Shown here in pieces: positions 16,035-25,904 of a DNA stretch of 64,000 nucleotides. The position numbers and the translations under genes are program-made. This DNA comes from Ficedula albicollis (taxonomy: Eukaryota; Chordata; Aves; Passeriformes; Muscicapidae). The first letter of the stretch is position 1. Every line of letters begins with the position of its first letter. Where the stretch lies: assembly GCF_000247815.1 (NCBI RefSeq), contig NC_021685.1, positions 17,334,955 to 17,398,954 of the forward strand, read 5' to 3'. The notes beneath the pieces are model-generated. The model ran no database searches. It saw nothing but the letters and a program-made list of their open reading frames with translations, and was not told the DNA's origin.

Positions 16035-17124
16035 GGGGATGGGATGGGATGGGATGGGATGGGATGGGATGGGATGGGATGGGATGGGATGGGATGGGAT
16101 GGGATGGGATGGGATGGGATGGGATGGGATGGGATGGGATGGGATGGGATGGGATGGGATGGGATGGGATGGGATGGGATGGGATGGGATGGGATGGGAT
16201 GGGATGGGATGGGATGGGATGGGATGGGATGGGATGGGATGGGATGGGATGGGATGGGATGGGATGGGATGGGATGGGATGGGATGGGATGGGATGGGAT
16301 GGGATGGGATGGGATGGGATGGGATGGGATGGGATGGGATGGGATGGGATGGGATGGGATGGGATGGGATGGGATGGGATGGGATGGGATGGGATGGGAT
16401 GGGATGGGATGGGATGGGATGGGATGGGATGGGATGGGATGGGATGGGATGGGATGGGATGGGATGGGATGGGATGGGATGGGATGGGATGGGATGGGAT
16501 GGGATGGGATGGGATGGGATGGGATGGGATGGGATGGGATGGGATGGGATGGGATGGGATGGGATGGGATGGGATGGGATGGGATGGGATGGGATGGGAT
16601 GGGATGGGATGGGATGGGATGGGATGGGATGGGATGGGATGGGATGGGATGGGATGGGATGGGATGGGATGGGATGGGATGGGATGGGATGGGATGGGAT
16701 GGGATGGGATGGGATGGGATGGGATGGGATGGGATGGGATGGGATGGGATGGGATGGGATGGGATGGGATGGGATGGGATGGGATGGGATGGGATGGGAT
16801 GGGATGGGATGGGATGGGATGGGATGGGATGGGATGGGATGGGATGGGATGGGATGGGATGGGATGGGATGGGATGGGATGGGATGGGATGGGATGGGAT
16901 GGGATGGGATGGGATGGGATGGGATGGGATGGGATGGGATGGGATGGGATGGGATGGGTTGGGATCCATGGGATGGGATCCATGGAATGGGATCCATGGG
17001 ATGGGATGGGATCCATGGGATGGGATGGGATGGGATGAGATGGGATCCGTGGGATGGGATCCATGGGATGGGATGGGATCCGTGGGATGGGATCCGTGGG
17101 ATGGGATGGGATCCGTGGGATGGG
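16035..17124. repeat. (GGGAT)n pentanucleotide array
   Basis: A perfect 5-bp repeat for about 920 nt (16035-16957, about 184 copies), then a degenerate right flank to about 17124 in which 'gggatccatgggatggga' and 'gggatccgtggg' variants are interspersed. The left border is sharp. Runs of three G every five bases on the + strand give strong G-quadruplex potential. Five does not divide by three and the unit has no stop codon in either direction, so all frames stay open (GMGWD on plus, PIPSH on minus); none is a gene. Confidence 0.95.
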
Positions 17125-18619
17125 GAAGGCACTGCCAGGAGCTCAGTGAGTGATTGCACAGCCTTGGTGGGAGGTTTGCAGGTCAGTGTATGATGTCCAG
17201 CTTCCCTGCCTGTAGCTGTGCAGAGTTGGGGCTCAGCCCTGTCCCCATGCTGGAACATAAACCCACCTGTGGCCAGCAGCCTGTGGAATGATGTGCTGGA
17301 AAGGAGCTGGGCAGGATGAAACTTTGTCCTTTAGTGAGAAAACACAACTGGTCATTTGGCTGGTCTAGAAAAAGAGAGATGGGGTTTTTTGGATATCACT
17401 GCGTGCTGCATATTCCACACAGCAGCCCTCTGCCTTTAGTAATGTGTGCCTGATCCCCCCTCAGTTGTGAGCCTGGAGGAAGCATGTCCTGTTTTCCATT
17501 TGTTTATTTATTTATCATCTTGTTTTCAGCCTCTGCAAAGCTTGATACTGGTCTAGAGCCTGGGAAACGTGCAGAGAGTGGAGTAACAGATAGTTGTGAT
17601 TTGGTTACAAGGCAATAATTTAAGTGGACAGGTTTAGCTGATAACATAAAGCACACGAGAGAAATCGCTCTGGTTTATAAATGTCAGCAGAGCCCCTGCC
17701 AGTGAGCTGCTGCCTGGTGCTGCTGCTCCAGCCAATATTTTATAAGGAGATATAAACAGATGTCTGAAAAAATCTGGCTGACCAAGATTAAAAGAATGGG
17801 GCTATAAATTAAAGTCTTCCTTGGTGTCTCTTTAGGCAACTTTATGGACAGAGCACATCCCAATAAACGAGTGCTGATGCTCGGGGGGATCTCCAGGTGC
17901 TTTGGGCTGCAGAGGCACGTGGCAGCACCCAGGGCTGGGGACAGCTTGTGGGGGCACCAGTGTCAGTCAGAGCTGGCATGGGAGACCAAAGCCTGGTGCT
18001 CAGAGCTGATAAAGGATTAAATGAGAATAGGAGTAACACCATCCCTGCAGTGCTGCCACGGGATCAGTGTCTCCTGCTTGGAAAATAAATGCTGCTGCTC
18101 TGCTTTGACATTTATTCCCAATAAAGACCTTGTCGTTCGTGCAGTGACAAGGGTTTTATCCTCTGGGAGTGCTTTAGCTGTTGGACACTCTTTTTGACTG
18201 TGAGGCAGCTGAGTGATTGAAGGGCAGGTGGGTGGCACGTCCCCAGCAGAGGCACTGGGAGCTCTGCTAAACCCTGGGGCTTTCTCTTGATCCATCATCC
18301 CAGGGCCATGCAGTGACACCTATTCAAACTGGGAGCAGCTTCAGATGGGATTTTCAGGGTCTCCCTTCTCTGTCACCACTCCCAACCATTCTGATCTCTC
18401 TGGGGGAAATTCCACCCTGTAGCATCGCCCTGAAATCACCCGTCCGTCTTCCAGTGAGCCAAATGCACGCAGGAAAGCGAACCTGGGGGCAGCAGAGTCT
18501 GGGTTTGGCGGTGGGACGTGGCCACAGGCGGGGAGCAGCGTGCAGGCTGTCCTCGCCGTCACAAGGCTCTGCCGGGAGCCAGCCCCTCTTCTCACCCAGC
18601 CTCTCCCCTTCCCTCGCAG
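17125..18619. other. Non-coding stretch, becoming CpG-rich to the right
   Basis: No gene recognised in 17125-18300. From about 18400 the sequence becomes GC- and CpG-rich, leading into a pyrimidine-rich tract (ctctccccttccctcgcag) that forms the acceptor of the exon at 18620. Confidence 0.55.
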
Positions 18620-18732
18620 GGCCAGAGGCGTTCTGCGACTTCAACGGCAGGAGGTACAGCCCGGGGGAGAGCTGGCACCCGTACCTGGAGCCCCAGGGGC
18701 TGATGTACTGCATCCGCTGCAGCTGCTCCGAG
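18620..18732 (+). CDS. Exon encoding chordin-like VWC half-domain (single exon, gene incomplete)
   Basis: After a strong polypyrimidine tract and 'ctcgcag', 113 nt (2 + 37 codons) read PEAFCDFNGRRYSPGESWHP followed by YLEPQGLMYCIRCSCSE. The spacing C, 24 residues, CxxCxC is the first half of a von Willebrand factor type C domain. GESWHPYLEPQGLMYC is characteristic of the chordin-like (CHRDL1/CHRDL2) secreted BMP antagonists as I recall them; CHRDL2 is the closer match. The exon is intact and CpG-rich with many G/C third positions. It ends at 'tccgag' followed by gcacgt, which fits a GC-AG intron donor; reading on meets TGA after seven codons. No second VWC half or signal-peptide exon was found nearby, and the exon lies on the same strand as SIL1, probably inside a SIL1 intron. 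It may be part of a real nested gene, a relic exon of a lost paralogue, or misplaced sequence. Confidence 0.6.
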
Positions 18733-18738
18733 GCACGT
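18733..18738 (+). promoter_or_regulatory. Candidate non-canonical GC 5' splice site
   Basis: The junction reads GAG/GCACGT. Apart from C at intron position +2 it follows the usual donor consensus. GC-AG introns form a small minority of vertebrate introns and normally have strong flanking matches like this. Alternatively this is a canonical donor inactivated by T to C mutation. Confidence 0.45.
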
Positions 18739-18884
18739 CCCGCCCCGGGCTGACCGTGTGAGGAGAGCCTCTGGGTGCTCCCAGGGAGCTTGTGAGAGAG
18801 ATGGAGAGTCACCTTTCATGGGGGCAGATAAAGGCAGGACGAGGGAAGGGTTTGGAAGTGGAAGAGGGGAGATTTAGATTAAGA

Positions 18885-19105
18885 AGTTCACAAGGAATTG
18901 TTCCCTGGGAGGGTGGGCAGCCCTGGCACAGGTGCCCAGAGCAGCTGTGGCTGCCCCTGCATCCCTGGCAGTGCCCAGGGCCAGGCTGGACACTGGGGCT
19001 GGAGCAGCCTGGGACAGTGGGAGGTGTCCCTGCCATGGATGGGGTGGAACTGGATGAGCTCTGAGGTTCCTTTCCACCCAAACAATTTTGTGGTTCTGTG
19101 ATCTT
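18885..19105 (+). mobile_element. CR1 LINE 3'-end fragment, plus orientation
   Basis: Contains 'cagcctgggacagtgggagg', then 'tgtccctgccatggatgggg', 'tggaactggatgagctctga', 'ggttcctttccacccaaaca' and the terminal 'ggttctgtgatctt'. This is the forward orientation of the element seen reversed at 3718 and 53070. It is 5'-truncated and non-coding. Confidence 0.85.
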
Positions 19106-20430
19106 ATTTTTAATTGGTTTTAATTTACTGTAGTTGTGGTTAAAAAAATCCCAGGAGTGGGATATTTTTTGGCTGGTGAGGAGTCCAAAGCAATTGTGGG
19201 GGTGGGATTTGCTGCTCCCCCTCCACAGCTGGAGCCCTTCTGGCAGCTTCGTGGAGGGGTTTCCACAGCTATTTCTACTCACTGGGTAGTTGATCTAGAG
19301 CTGGGAAATTAATTAGAATGGAAACTCTTCTGTCCCTTTATGAGGAGCAAGGGATGAGGTCTGGCAGCTGTAGGATTTGCAGCTCTCAGGGAAGAGGGAC
19401 CATTCAGTAACACATCTATGCAGTGCCTACCTGTGGATGCACATCTTTTGTTTGTCTGAGGTGCCAAGGAGAAAAAATGGTACAAAATGGCTTAAATATA
19501 GGCGTGCTTTTCTATAGTTTTAATTTGAGTTTCATTTCCCAAATGCAACTTAATGCAAACAATAAGTAAAAAATTAATTTCTCTCGGGAAAAAGCTATTA
19601 ACAGAATGATTCTGTTTTAGCTGCATGTGAAGCTGTGTAATTGCTTACATATGTATTGCTCCAGTGTGTGCTCCCAGTTGTTGAATAGTATCAAATTATA
19701 CAAATCAAAGAGAATCAACTATTTTTAAGGGAAATGTCTAGAAGCTGCACACTGAAACATGCTTAAAATTCAGGATTTCCAGCTTACTCGTCTACATCAG
19801 CAATTTTAATCACATTATTCAAGTCAACCCACCCTCAAACACACTTTTGACTTCAAAATACCCCAAACTAAATAAGACAGAAGACCTTCCTTGAACAGCT
19901 GTAACGTTTTCAAGTGGCAATGTCAATCTTTTTGTTGAAAAAAAAGATGTTTTCCATGGTTTATTTATTAAAGCACTGTGTTTGTCCTGCTGTGCCATGA
20001 ACCTAGGCTGCTGTACAGTGAGGAGAAATCCCTGGAGCTCCTGAAATCCATCCAAGTTTTGCTCTGGGGTTGGGATGCTCTTGGTTAAATCTCATTTAGT
20101 GTGCAGAGCAGGAGCAGGAAGGGTTTGTGTCTTGGCTGATGCAGCCTCTGTAATTTGGCTGTGCTGGGTGAGGAGCTCATGAGCACCAAGTTCGGTTTGG
20201 TTTTATTTCCTGCTTGCTGAGAATAGAAATGGGAGGGCTGAGACCCCCTGCCTTTCTAGAGCCTGCTGCTGTGCTTTCCTTTTGGATGATCCTCTTGAGC
20301 AAAGCCCATCCATCCCCTGGCAGGCTGATGTGGATGGAGCAGGGATTGGGCTGGGCTGGGCTGCCCTGACAGGGGCTGTTCCTGGCTGTGTGACAGCCCA
20401 GAGCTGCTGCAGCTGCTGCTGGGGCTGTCA
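19106..20430. other. Non-coding stretch, AT-rich
   Basis: A lower-GC segment with no gene, RNA or repeat recognised. Confidence 0.5.
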
Positions 20431-21650
20431 CCTGGCTGTCCCAGCACTGTGTAACAACCAGGAAAGGCTCTGGTTTTGGGGTAAGTCACCAGCCACTGTG
20501 CTCTGAGTGTGTTTGTAGATGGGAAGGAAGGGAAGGCATTGTAACCTGGCTGGCCCAGCACTGTGTAATAACCAGGAAAGGCTCTGGTTTTGGGGTGAGG
20601 CACCAGCTCAGCTGTGCTCTGAGTGTGTTTATAGATGGGAAAAAAGGGAAGTCATTGTAACCTGGCTGGCCCAGCACTGTGTAATAACCAGGAAAGGCTC
20701 TGGTTTTGGGGTGAGGCACCAGCTCAGCTGTGCTCTGAGTGTGTTTATAGATGGGAAAAAAGGGAAGTCATTGTAACCTGGCTGGCCCAGCACTGTGTAA
20801 TAACCAGGAAAGGCTCTGGTTTTGGGGTGAGGCACCAGCTCAGCTGTGCTCTGAGTGTGTTTATAGATGGGAAAAAAGGGAAGTCATTGTAACCTGGCTG
20901 GCCCAGCACTGTGTAATAACCAGGAAAGGCTCTGGTTTTGGGGTGAGGCACCAGCTCAGCTGTGCTCTGAGTGTGTTTATAGATGGGAAAAAAGGGAAGT
21001 CATTGTAACCTGGCTGGCCCAGCACTGTGTAATAACCAGGAAAGGCTCTGGTTTTGGGGTGAGGCACCAGCTCAGCTGTGCTCTGAGTGTGTTTATAGAT
21101 GGGAAAAAAGGGAAGTCATTGTAACCTGGCTGGCCCAGCACTGTGTAATAACCAGGAAAGGCTCTGGTTTTGGGGTGAGGCACCAGCTCAGCTGTGCTCT
21201 GAGTGTGTTTATAGATGGGAAAAAAGGGAAGTCATTGTAACCTGGCTGGCCCAGCACTGTGTAATAACCAGGAAAGGCTCTGGTTTTGGGGTGAGGCACC
21301 AGCTCAGCTGTGCTCTGAGTGTGTTTATAGATGGGAAAAAAGGGAAGTCATTGTAACCTGGCTGGCCCAGCACTGTGTAATAACCAGGAAAGGCTCTGGT
21401 TTTGGGGTGAGGCACCAGCTCAGCTGTGCTCTGAGTGTGTTTATAGATGGGAAAAAAGGGAAGTCATTGTAACCTGGCTGTCCCAGCACTGTGTAACAAC
21501 CAGGAAAGGCTCTGGTTTTGGGGTAAGTCACCAGCCACTGTGCTCTGAGTGTGTTCATAGATGGGAAAAAAGGGAAGTCATTGTAACCTGGCTGTCCCAG
21601 CACTGTGTAACAACCAGGAAAGGCTCTGGTTTTGGGGTGAGGCACCTGCT
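20431..21650. repeat. 116-bp tandem repeat, about 11 copies
   Basis: Successive 'cctggctg' starts fall at 20431, 20545, 20661, then every 116 bp to 21473, and last at 21587. Central copies (about 20661-21460) look identical. The outermost copies share variants (gctgtcccag, gtaacaacc, ggggtaagtcaccagcc) that differ from the central form (gctggcccag, gtaataacc, ggggtgaggcaccagctcag). This fits recent internal amplification between older edge copies. The unit is not a multiple of three; the repeated 85-codon (+) and 68-codon (-) frames are not genes. Confidence 0.95.
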
Positions 21651-21739
21651 CAGCCCTCACTTCACCCTGAGTGCATTCATGGCTGTGGAGGAGGGAGTTG
21701 TCCTCCCCCAGCACACGATGGCATCTGCTCCTACAGCAG

Positions 21740-21830
21740 CTGGGGTTGGAAGGGACCTTAGATCTCATCTCCTTCCACCCCCCTGCCCTGGGCAGGGACA
21801 TCTCCTGCTGCACCAGGTGATCATTGCTGT
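21740..21830 (-). mobile_element. Short CR1 LINE fragment, minus orientation
   Basis: Reads 'gctggggttggaagggacct', then tagatctcatctccttccac and 'gggcagggacatctcctgct', matching the reverse complement of the CR1 3' region without its terminal motif. Confidence 0.55.
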
Positions 21831-23325
21831 GCTTTCCCTGCTGGCAGAGCCCTGTCTGAGCCAGGGACAGGAGATGTGCTGTTGCCCTTTTCATGGAGAT
21901 CCCACAGACTCCTTCCTGAGCAGCATGACCCAGCTCCAGCACCAGTGAGGGGCACAGGCTGGTGATGGCACCAAACTCCTGCAGAGCCCAGCTCCTCAGC
22001 GTGGGAGGATGCTCCCATGGATAGCCAGATGAAAGGTCCTGTGTGTCACAAGTTAAAGGAGCAGGAGGAGGGCATGGAAAGCATTCCAAGCGTGGAGGAG
22101 GAGGCACATCTAGCCTGTCCTGCCATCGTTTAAGATGAGGAGATAATCACACCTGTCCTCTCACATGCAGCTTCCAGAGGACAGGACTGATGGGAAAGGA
22201 GAGTCTACCAGAAATGCAAACCTTTTTCTAGTAGGAAATCCTCCCAGATGGATTTTCCTGCTTTTTCTAAATGCATTTATAGCTACTGGATGACTACAGG
22301 GGTTGAAATGTTTCTGTCTGAATTGTGACAAACATCCCAGTCTTATGTAGGAAGCACCAGGTCCTTTGATCAGGGAAATGTCTCTTTGGTCTTGGAACAG
22401 GGAGGGATCAATCCCGAGCTTTTTGCCTGTGAGTACATGTATTTATTGAACAAAACAATTACCCTTGTCTTCACTTCCCTTTGGCAGGAGATGCTCCCTG
22501 TCTCCTGCAAGCTGTTACTCTCTCCCAGGTATCTTTTTCGGTAAAAGGAAGAGAGAAAGGAAAGGCTGAATAGGGAATCCTCCTCAGGAGGGAGGAGGGT
22601 GAGCAGCTGTGGTCTGTCTGTCCATCTGTGAGCAGCTCTGTGGCTGTTCAGCTGCAGCCTGGGCAGACAGAATTCCTGTATTAACAGAAGAAGAAATGCC
22701 ATCAAGAAGTCACAACCAAATACTGCCTCCTCTTCACCCCAGTGCTGGGCTGGGCTGAGATGTGTTTGTGGTGAAAAACAGTGAATTTCTTCTTTTCTGC
22801 ATTTAAAACCGAAGCTGAATGTATTCTGTGTATTTTTGTTGGCAGATAGTAGTGATCATAAATTCCTTTTAATACAGTATTTCCACAGCAGCACAGCCTT
22901 GATGTGCAGCATACCTGGCTGGACTCTGCGGGATGCTTTGATTTCCCTTTGGCAGCTGCATTTTATTCTGTCTGCCCCAATCAGCAACAATTCCCCTTTC
23001 TCCATGTAGCCTCCAAATCCACTCCTGATGTGGAGTTTTAGTGCTGTCCTAGGACTGGGCTGGCAGGGAGGAAGGAACTGGGCTCAGGGTTCCACCTCCA
23101 CCGTGGATCAGAGCCAGCCTGGCAGCACAGGGACACCTTTGGTGGCATTTCTGGGAGGGAAAAGCAGCACTTTAGGGATGCTGCAGGATGGGAGGGGGTC
23201 AGTGTGGATACCCCACTCCTCACTGTGTGGGATGGAGCTTTTCTCCCCTTCTCTCAGGGAGCAGCATGTGCCTTCAGCTCCCAGTTGCTCCCAAAGCTCT
23301 GCAATAACGTGACCTTTGTTTGTAG
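21831..23325. other. Non-coding stretch upstream of the first visible SIL1 exon
   Basis: No feature recognised. It ends in the pyrimidine-rich acceptor 'gacctttgtttgtag' of the SIL1 exon at 23326. I searched for the preceding SIL1 exon (signal peptide and the segment before GQAVPAG) and did not find it in the window. Confidence 0.55.
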
Positions 23326-23446
23326 GTCAGGCTGTTCCTGCAGGGTCACACGTGAGACTGAACCTGCAGACAGGAGAGAGAGAAGCCAAGCTCCCAGACA
23401 GAGAAAACGGGCAAAGTGACTCGAGAGAAGAGAGAAGAAGGAGAAG
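23326..23446 (+). CDS. SIL1: SIL1 internal exon (N-terminal region)
   Basis: SIL1 is the lumenal ER nucleotide-exchange factor that drives ADP release from the Hsp70 chaperone BiP (HSPA5). This exon is 2 nt + 39 codons + 2 nt. Its start completes a split Gly codon, and the encoded [15 protein letters not shown] followed by TGEREAKL is identical to human SIL1 as I recall it (about residues 82-104). The acceptor is tttgtttgtag and the donor is gagaag/gtacag. After the conserved block the bird sequence diverges to a Glu/Arg-rich tail (SREERRRRR). The final 'ag' joins the first 'g' of the exon at 28186 to make Arg. The segment lies before the armadillo-like core, in the N-terminal region that in yeast Sil1 has been implicated in acting on the Hsp70 substrate domain. 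Confidence 0.93.
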
Positions 23447-24410
23447 GTACAGACACACAGGGCATTGGCTTGGGTGGGCTGTGGGATTCGTGCCTTTTAT
23501 TAGAGGCCAGGTTCCCTGGTGCACTCAATTACTGCCTCTTCCTGAGAGTTAATTGCTGGGTTAGGAGCTCAGCAGTGCTGAGAGCAGAGCCCTGTCCTTT
23601 GTGATCCCTTTGGGATGGAGGTGGAAGTGCCCTGAGTGCACATTCAGAGGCACCTTCATGGCTTCTCGTGCCACAACACCGAAACTAAATTGGCAACGTG
23701 GCTCCTTTGAATGACATTTAGTCCTTTGAAATACCTGCAGCAGCTGCTCTGAGACTGCTTTTTGAGCAGAGCCCTTGGGATCAGCTCTGAGGGGCTGAGG
23801 GCTGGCCTGAGCCAGGTGCTGTGTCCCCACAGCCTCACCTGCCCACCAGGCACTGCCAGGGCCCCTGGACATCACACCTTCCCTGAACCCACCTTCTTAA
23901 AATGTGCTGGTGCTGGCTTCCCCCTTGGAGCCCTCTGCACAAAGGCTGTGGTTACTGTGGGGGAGTTTCTTTCTGTGGTGTGTGGGATTTCCCACTGCTG
24001 CCTGTGATGGGCTGTGGGGGCTTTGGGGGCTGCAGGGACATGGGCAGGGTGAGGATCCCGGGCACAGGGCAATGCAAAGCAGGGGGGTTAGCAAAGCCCA
24101 GAGGTGGATTTTGCATCCCTGTGCCTGATGCTGGCTCTTGCTCAGGAGTCCCTGTAGCAGCAGGAGGGGTGGCAAGAGGTTTCCTTTGCTTTGGTGGCAT
24201 TGCTGCAGGGGCTGCTGCTGTCAGAGCCCCTCTGCGGGTGACAGCTTTGCTCTTGGGGACATCAGCCCAGGAACAGAGTGCTGGGACAGTGGAACCCCCC
24301 TGCACAGGGACCCCCAGCCCCAAGAGCCCAGAGCAAGTGGAAAACACGACTGTGCAAATGCTGCCTGTGCCCAAAGGAATTGCAAAGAGAAGTGGGGTTT
24401 TAAAAAGAAG
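23447..24410 (+). other. SIL1 intron, first part
   Basis: Start of a 4739-nt intron (23447-28185) beginning gtacag. No other feature recognised before the 24-bp repeat. Confidence 0.6.
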
Positions 24411-25085
24411 TAGTGTTTATTTAACAAAGATCATCAAAACATTTACAGAACTTGTTTCATTATAACAATCCTTATAATGAAACAATCTATAGAACGTATT
24501 TACATGGAAGTCTATTCACTAACAATCTCAAAGTGCTTACAATAACAATCTTCAAAGTCTATGCAGTAACAATCTTCGGAGCCTATACTATAACAATCTT
24601 CGAAGTCTATACTATAACAATCTTCAGAGCCTATACTATAACAATCTTCGCAGCTTATGCAAAAACAATCTTCTTCAAAGTCTATACTATAACAATCTTC
24701 GGAGCCTATGCAAAAACAGTCTTCGAAGTCTATAGCATAAAATCTTCCAAGTCTATAGTATAAAATCTTCAAGGTCTATAGCATAAAATCTTCCAAGTCT
24801 ATACAATAACAATCTTCGGAGCCTATGCAAAAACAATCTTCAAAATCTATAGCATAAAATCTTCAAAGTCTATAGTATAAAATCTTCAAAGTCTATAGTA
24901 TAAAATCTTCCAAGTCTATAGTATAAAATCTTCGGAGTCTATAGTATAAAATCTTCAAAGTCTTTACAATAACAATCTTCGGAGCCTATGCAATAATAAT
25001 CTTCTAAGTCTATACTATAACAATCTTCAAAGTCTATGCAGTAAAAATCTTCGAAGCTGATACAAAAGCAATCTTCAAAACGTAC
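24411..25085. repeat. AT-rich minisatellite of about 23-24 bp
   Basis: About 25 degenerate copies built from 'aatcttc' plus 'aaagtctat' or 'ggagcctat' plus 'actataac', 'agtataaa' or 'gcaaaaac'. On the minus strand the 24-nt form reads as an 8-residue repeat (EDCYSIDF/EDCYSIGS) over 24512-24772, but 23-nt copies break the frame. The array lies immediately 3' of the acidic minus-strand ORF, about 200 bp from its stop. Confidence 0.85.
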
Positions 25086-25285
25086 TTACAAAAAAACCTC
25101 TAACATGTAGAACATATTTACAGAGGGGTCATATCTGTGCTCATATTTCCTGTCAGTCCTGGAAGAAAGGAAGCAGCAGAGACTTCCCTGAGCACAATGT
25201 CCCTGAGCAGGGCTGCCCCAGCCTGGGCACTGCCTGTGGGCAGGGCATGGGAGCATCTGCTGGTCAAGCTCCTGGGGCTGCATCC

Positions 25286-25684
25286 TCATCCCAGGATCAT
25301 GGGCTCTTCCTCATCCTTCTCATCGACCTCCATGTCCTCAGTGTCGTCCTTCTCGTCGACGTCCATGTCCTCGGTGCTGTCCTCATCGACGTCCATGTCC
25401 TCGGTGCTGTCCTTCTCATCGACGTCCATGTCCTCAGTGTTGTCCTCCACGTCGACCTCCATGCTCTCATCAGCCTCGTCCACCTCCATCCTTTCTTCTG
25501 TACCCTTCACCATCTCCAGCTCCACGTCCTCTCTGGTGTCTCTGGCAGCCTGCATGTGCATCAGCACAGCGTCACTGGGGTCCTGTCCCCACCATCCATG
25601 GCCACAGGCTGCAGCCCGCCCGGGCAGTGGGGGTGTCCCCTCCCTGGGATGGCACTGTACCTCCTCGGGAAGAGCAGTGCTCAT
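25286..25684 (-). CDS. Putative small acidic repeat protein (unknown function)
   Basis: A minus-strand frame of 132 codons from ATG at 25684-25682 (context caggATGa) to TGA at 25288-25286. The first half is mixed (MSTALPEEVQCH...). The second half is very acidic, with tandem 9-11-residue repeats of TEDMDVDEKDS type, about five copies, ending DEEEPMILG. A possible 111-nt intron lies inside (donor GAG/GTACAG at 25660, acceptor ACATGCAG at 25550). Being a multiple of three and open, it could be spliced or retained, giving about 95 or 132 residues. The frame also stays open upstream to an ATG at 25891 (201 codons). I recognise no family. The acidic part is itself a minisatellite, so an accidental open frame is possible. 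It would be antisense within a SIL1 intron. Confidence 0.35.
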   Translation of the reverse strand: MSTALPEEVQCHPREGTPPLPGRAAACGHGWWGQDPSDAVLMHMQAARDTREDVELEMVKGTEERMEVDEADESMEVDVEDNTEDMDVDEKDSTEDMDVDEDSTEDMDVDEKDDTEDMEVDEKDEEEPMILG

Positions 25685-25904
25685 CCTGCTGGGACTGGTG
25701 CTCCAGTGCAGGCAGCAGGAAAAGTCCAGGCAGCGGGAGCAGCTCGGCACGACGGGAGAGCGAAGCGCGAGTGCCAACGCACTGCTGGCAGCAGCTGAAG
25801 TGTCTGCCGTGCTGGTTTCCAGCTCCTGGACCTTCCACCTGGAACACTCTGCGAGCTGTGATGTCACAGAAGTTTCAGGGCCGCTCCACACTGGGAGGTG
25901 GGAG

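Noticed and set aside
15840..17258. GMGWD and PIPSH repeat frames of about 350-465 codons
   Set aside because: The 5-bp GGGAT unit lacks stops in every frame on both strands, so all frames are open by necessity.
20431..21650. CRISPR-like regular repeat
   Set aside because: The 116-bp units are contiguous with no unique spacers and the setting is a bird intron.
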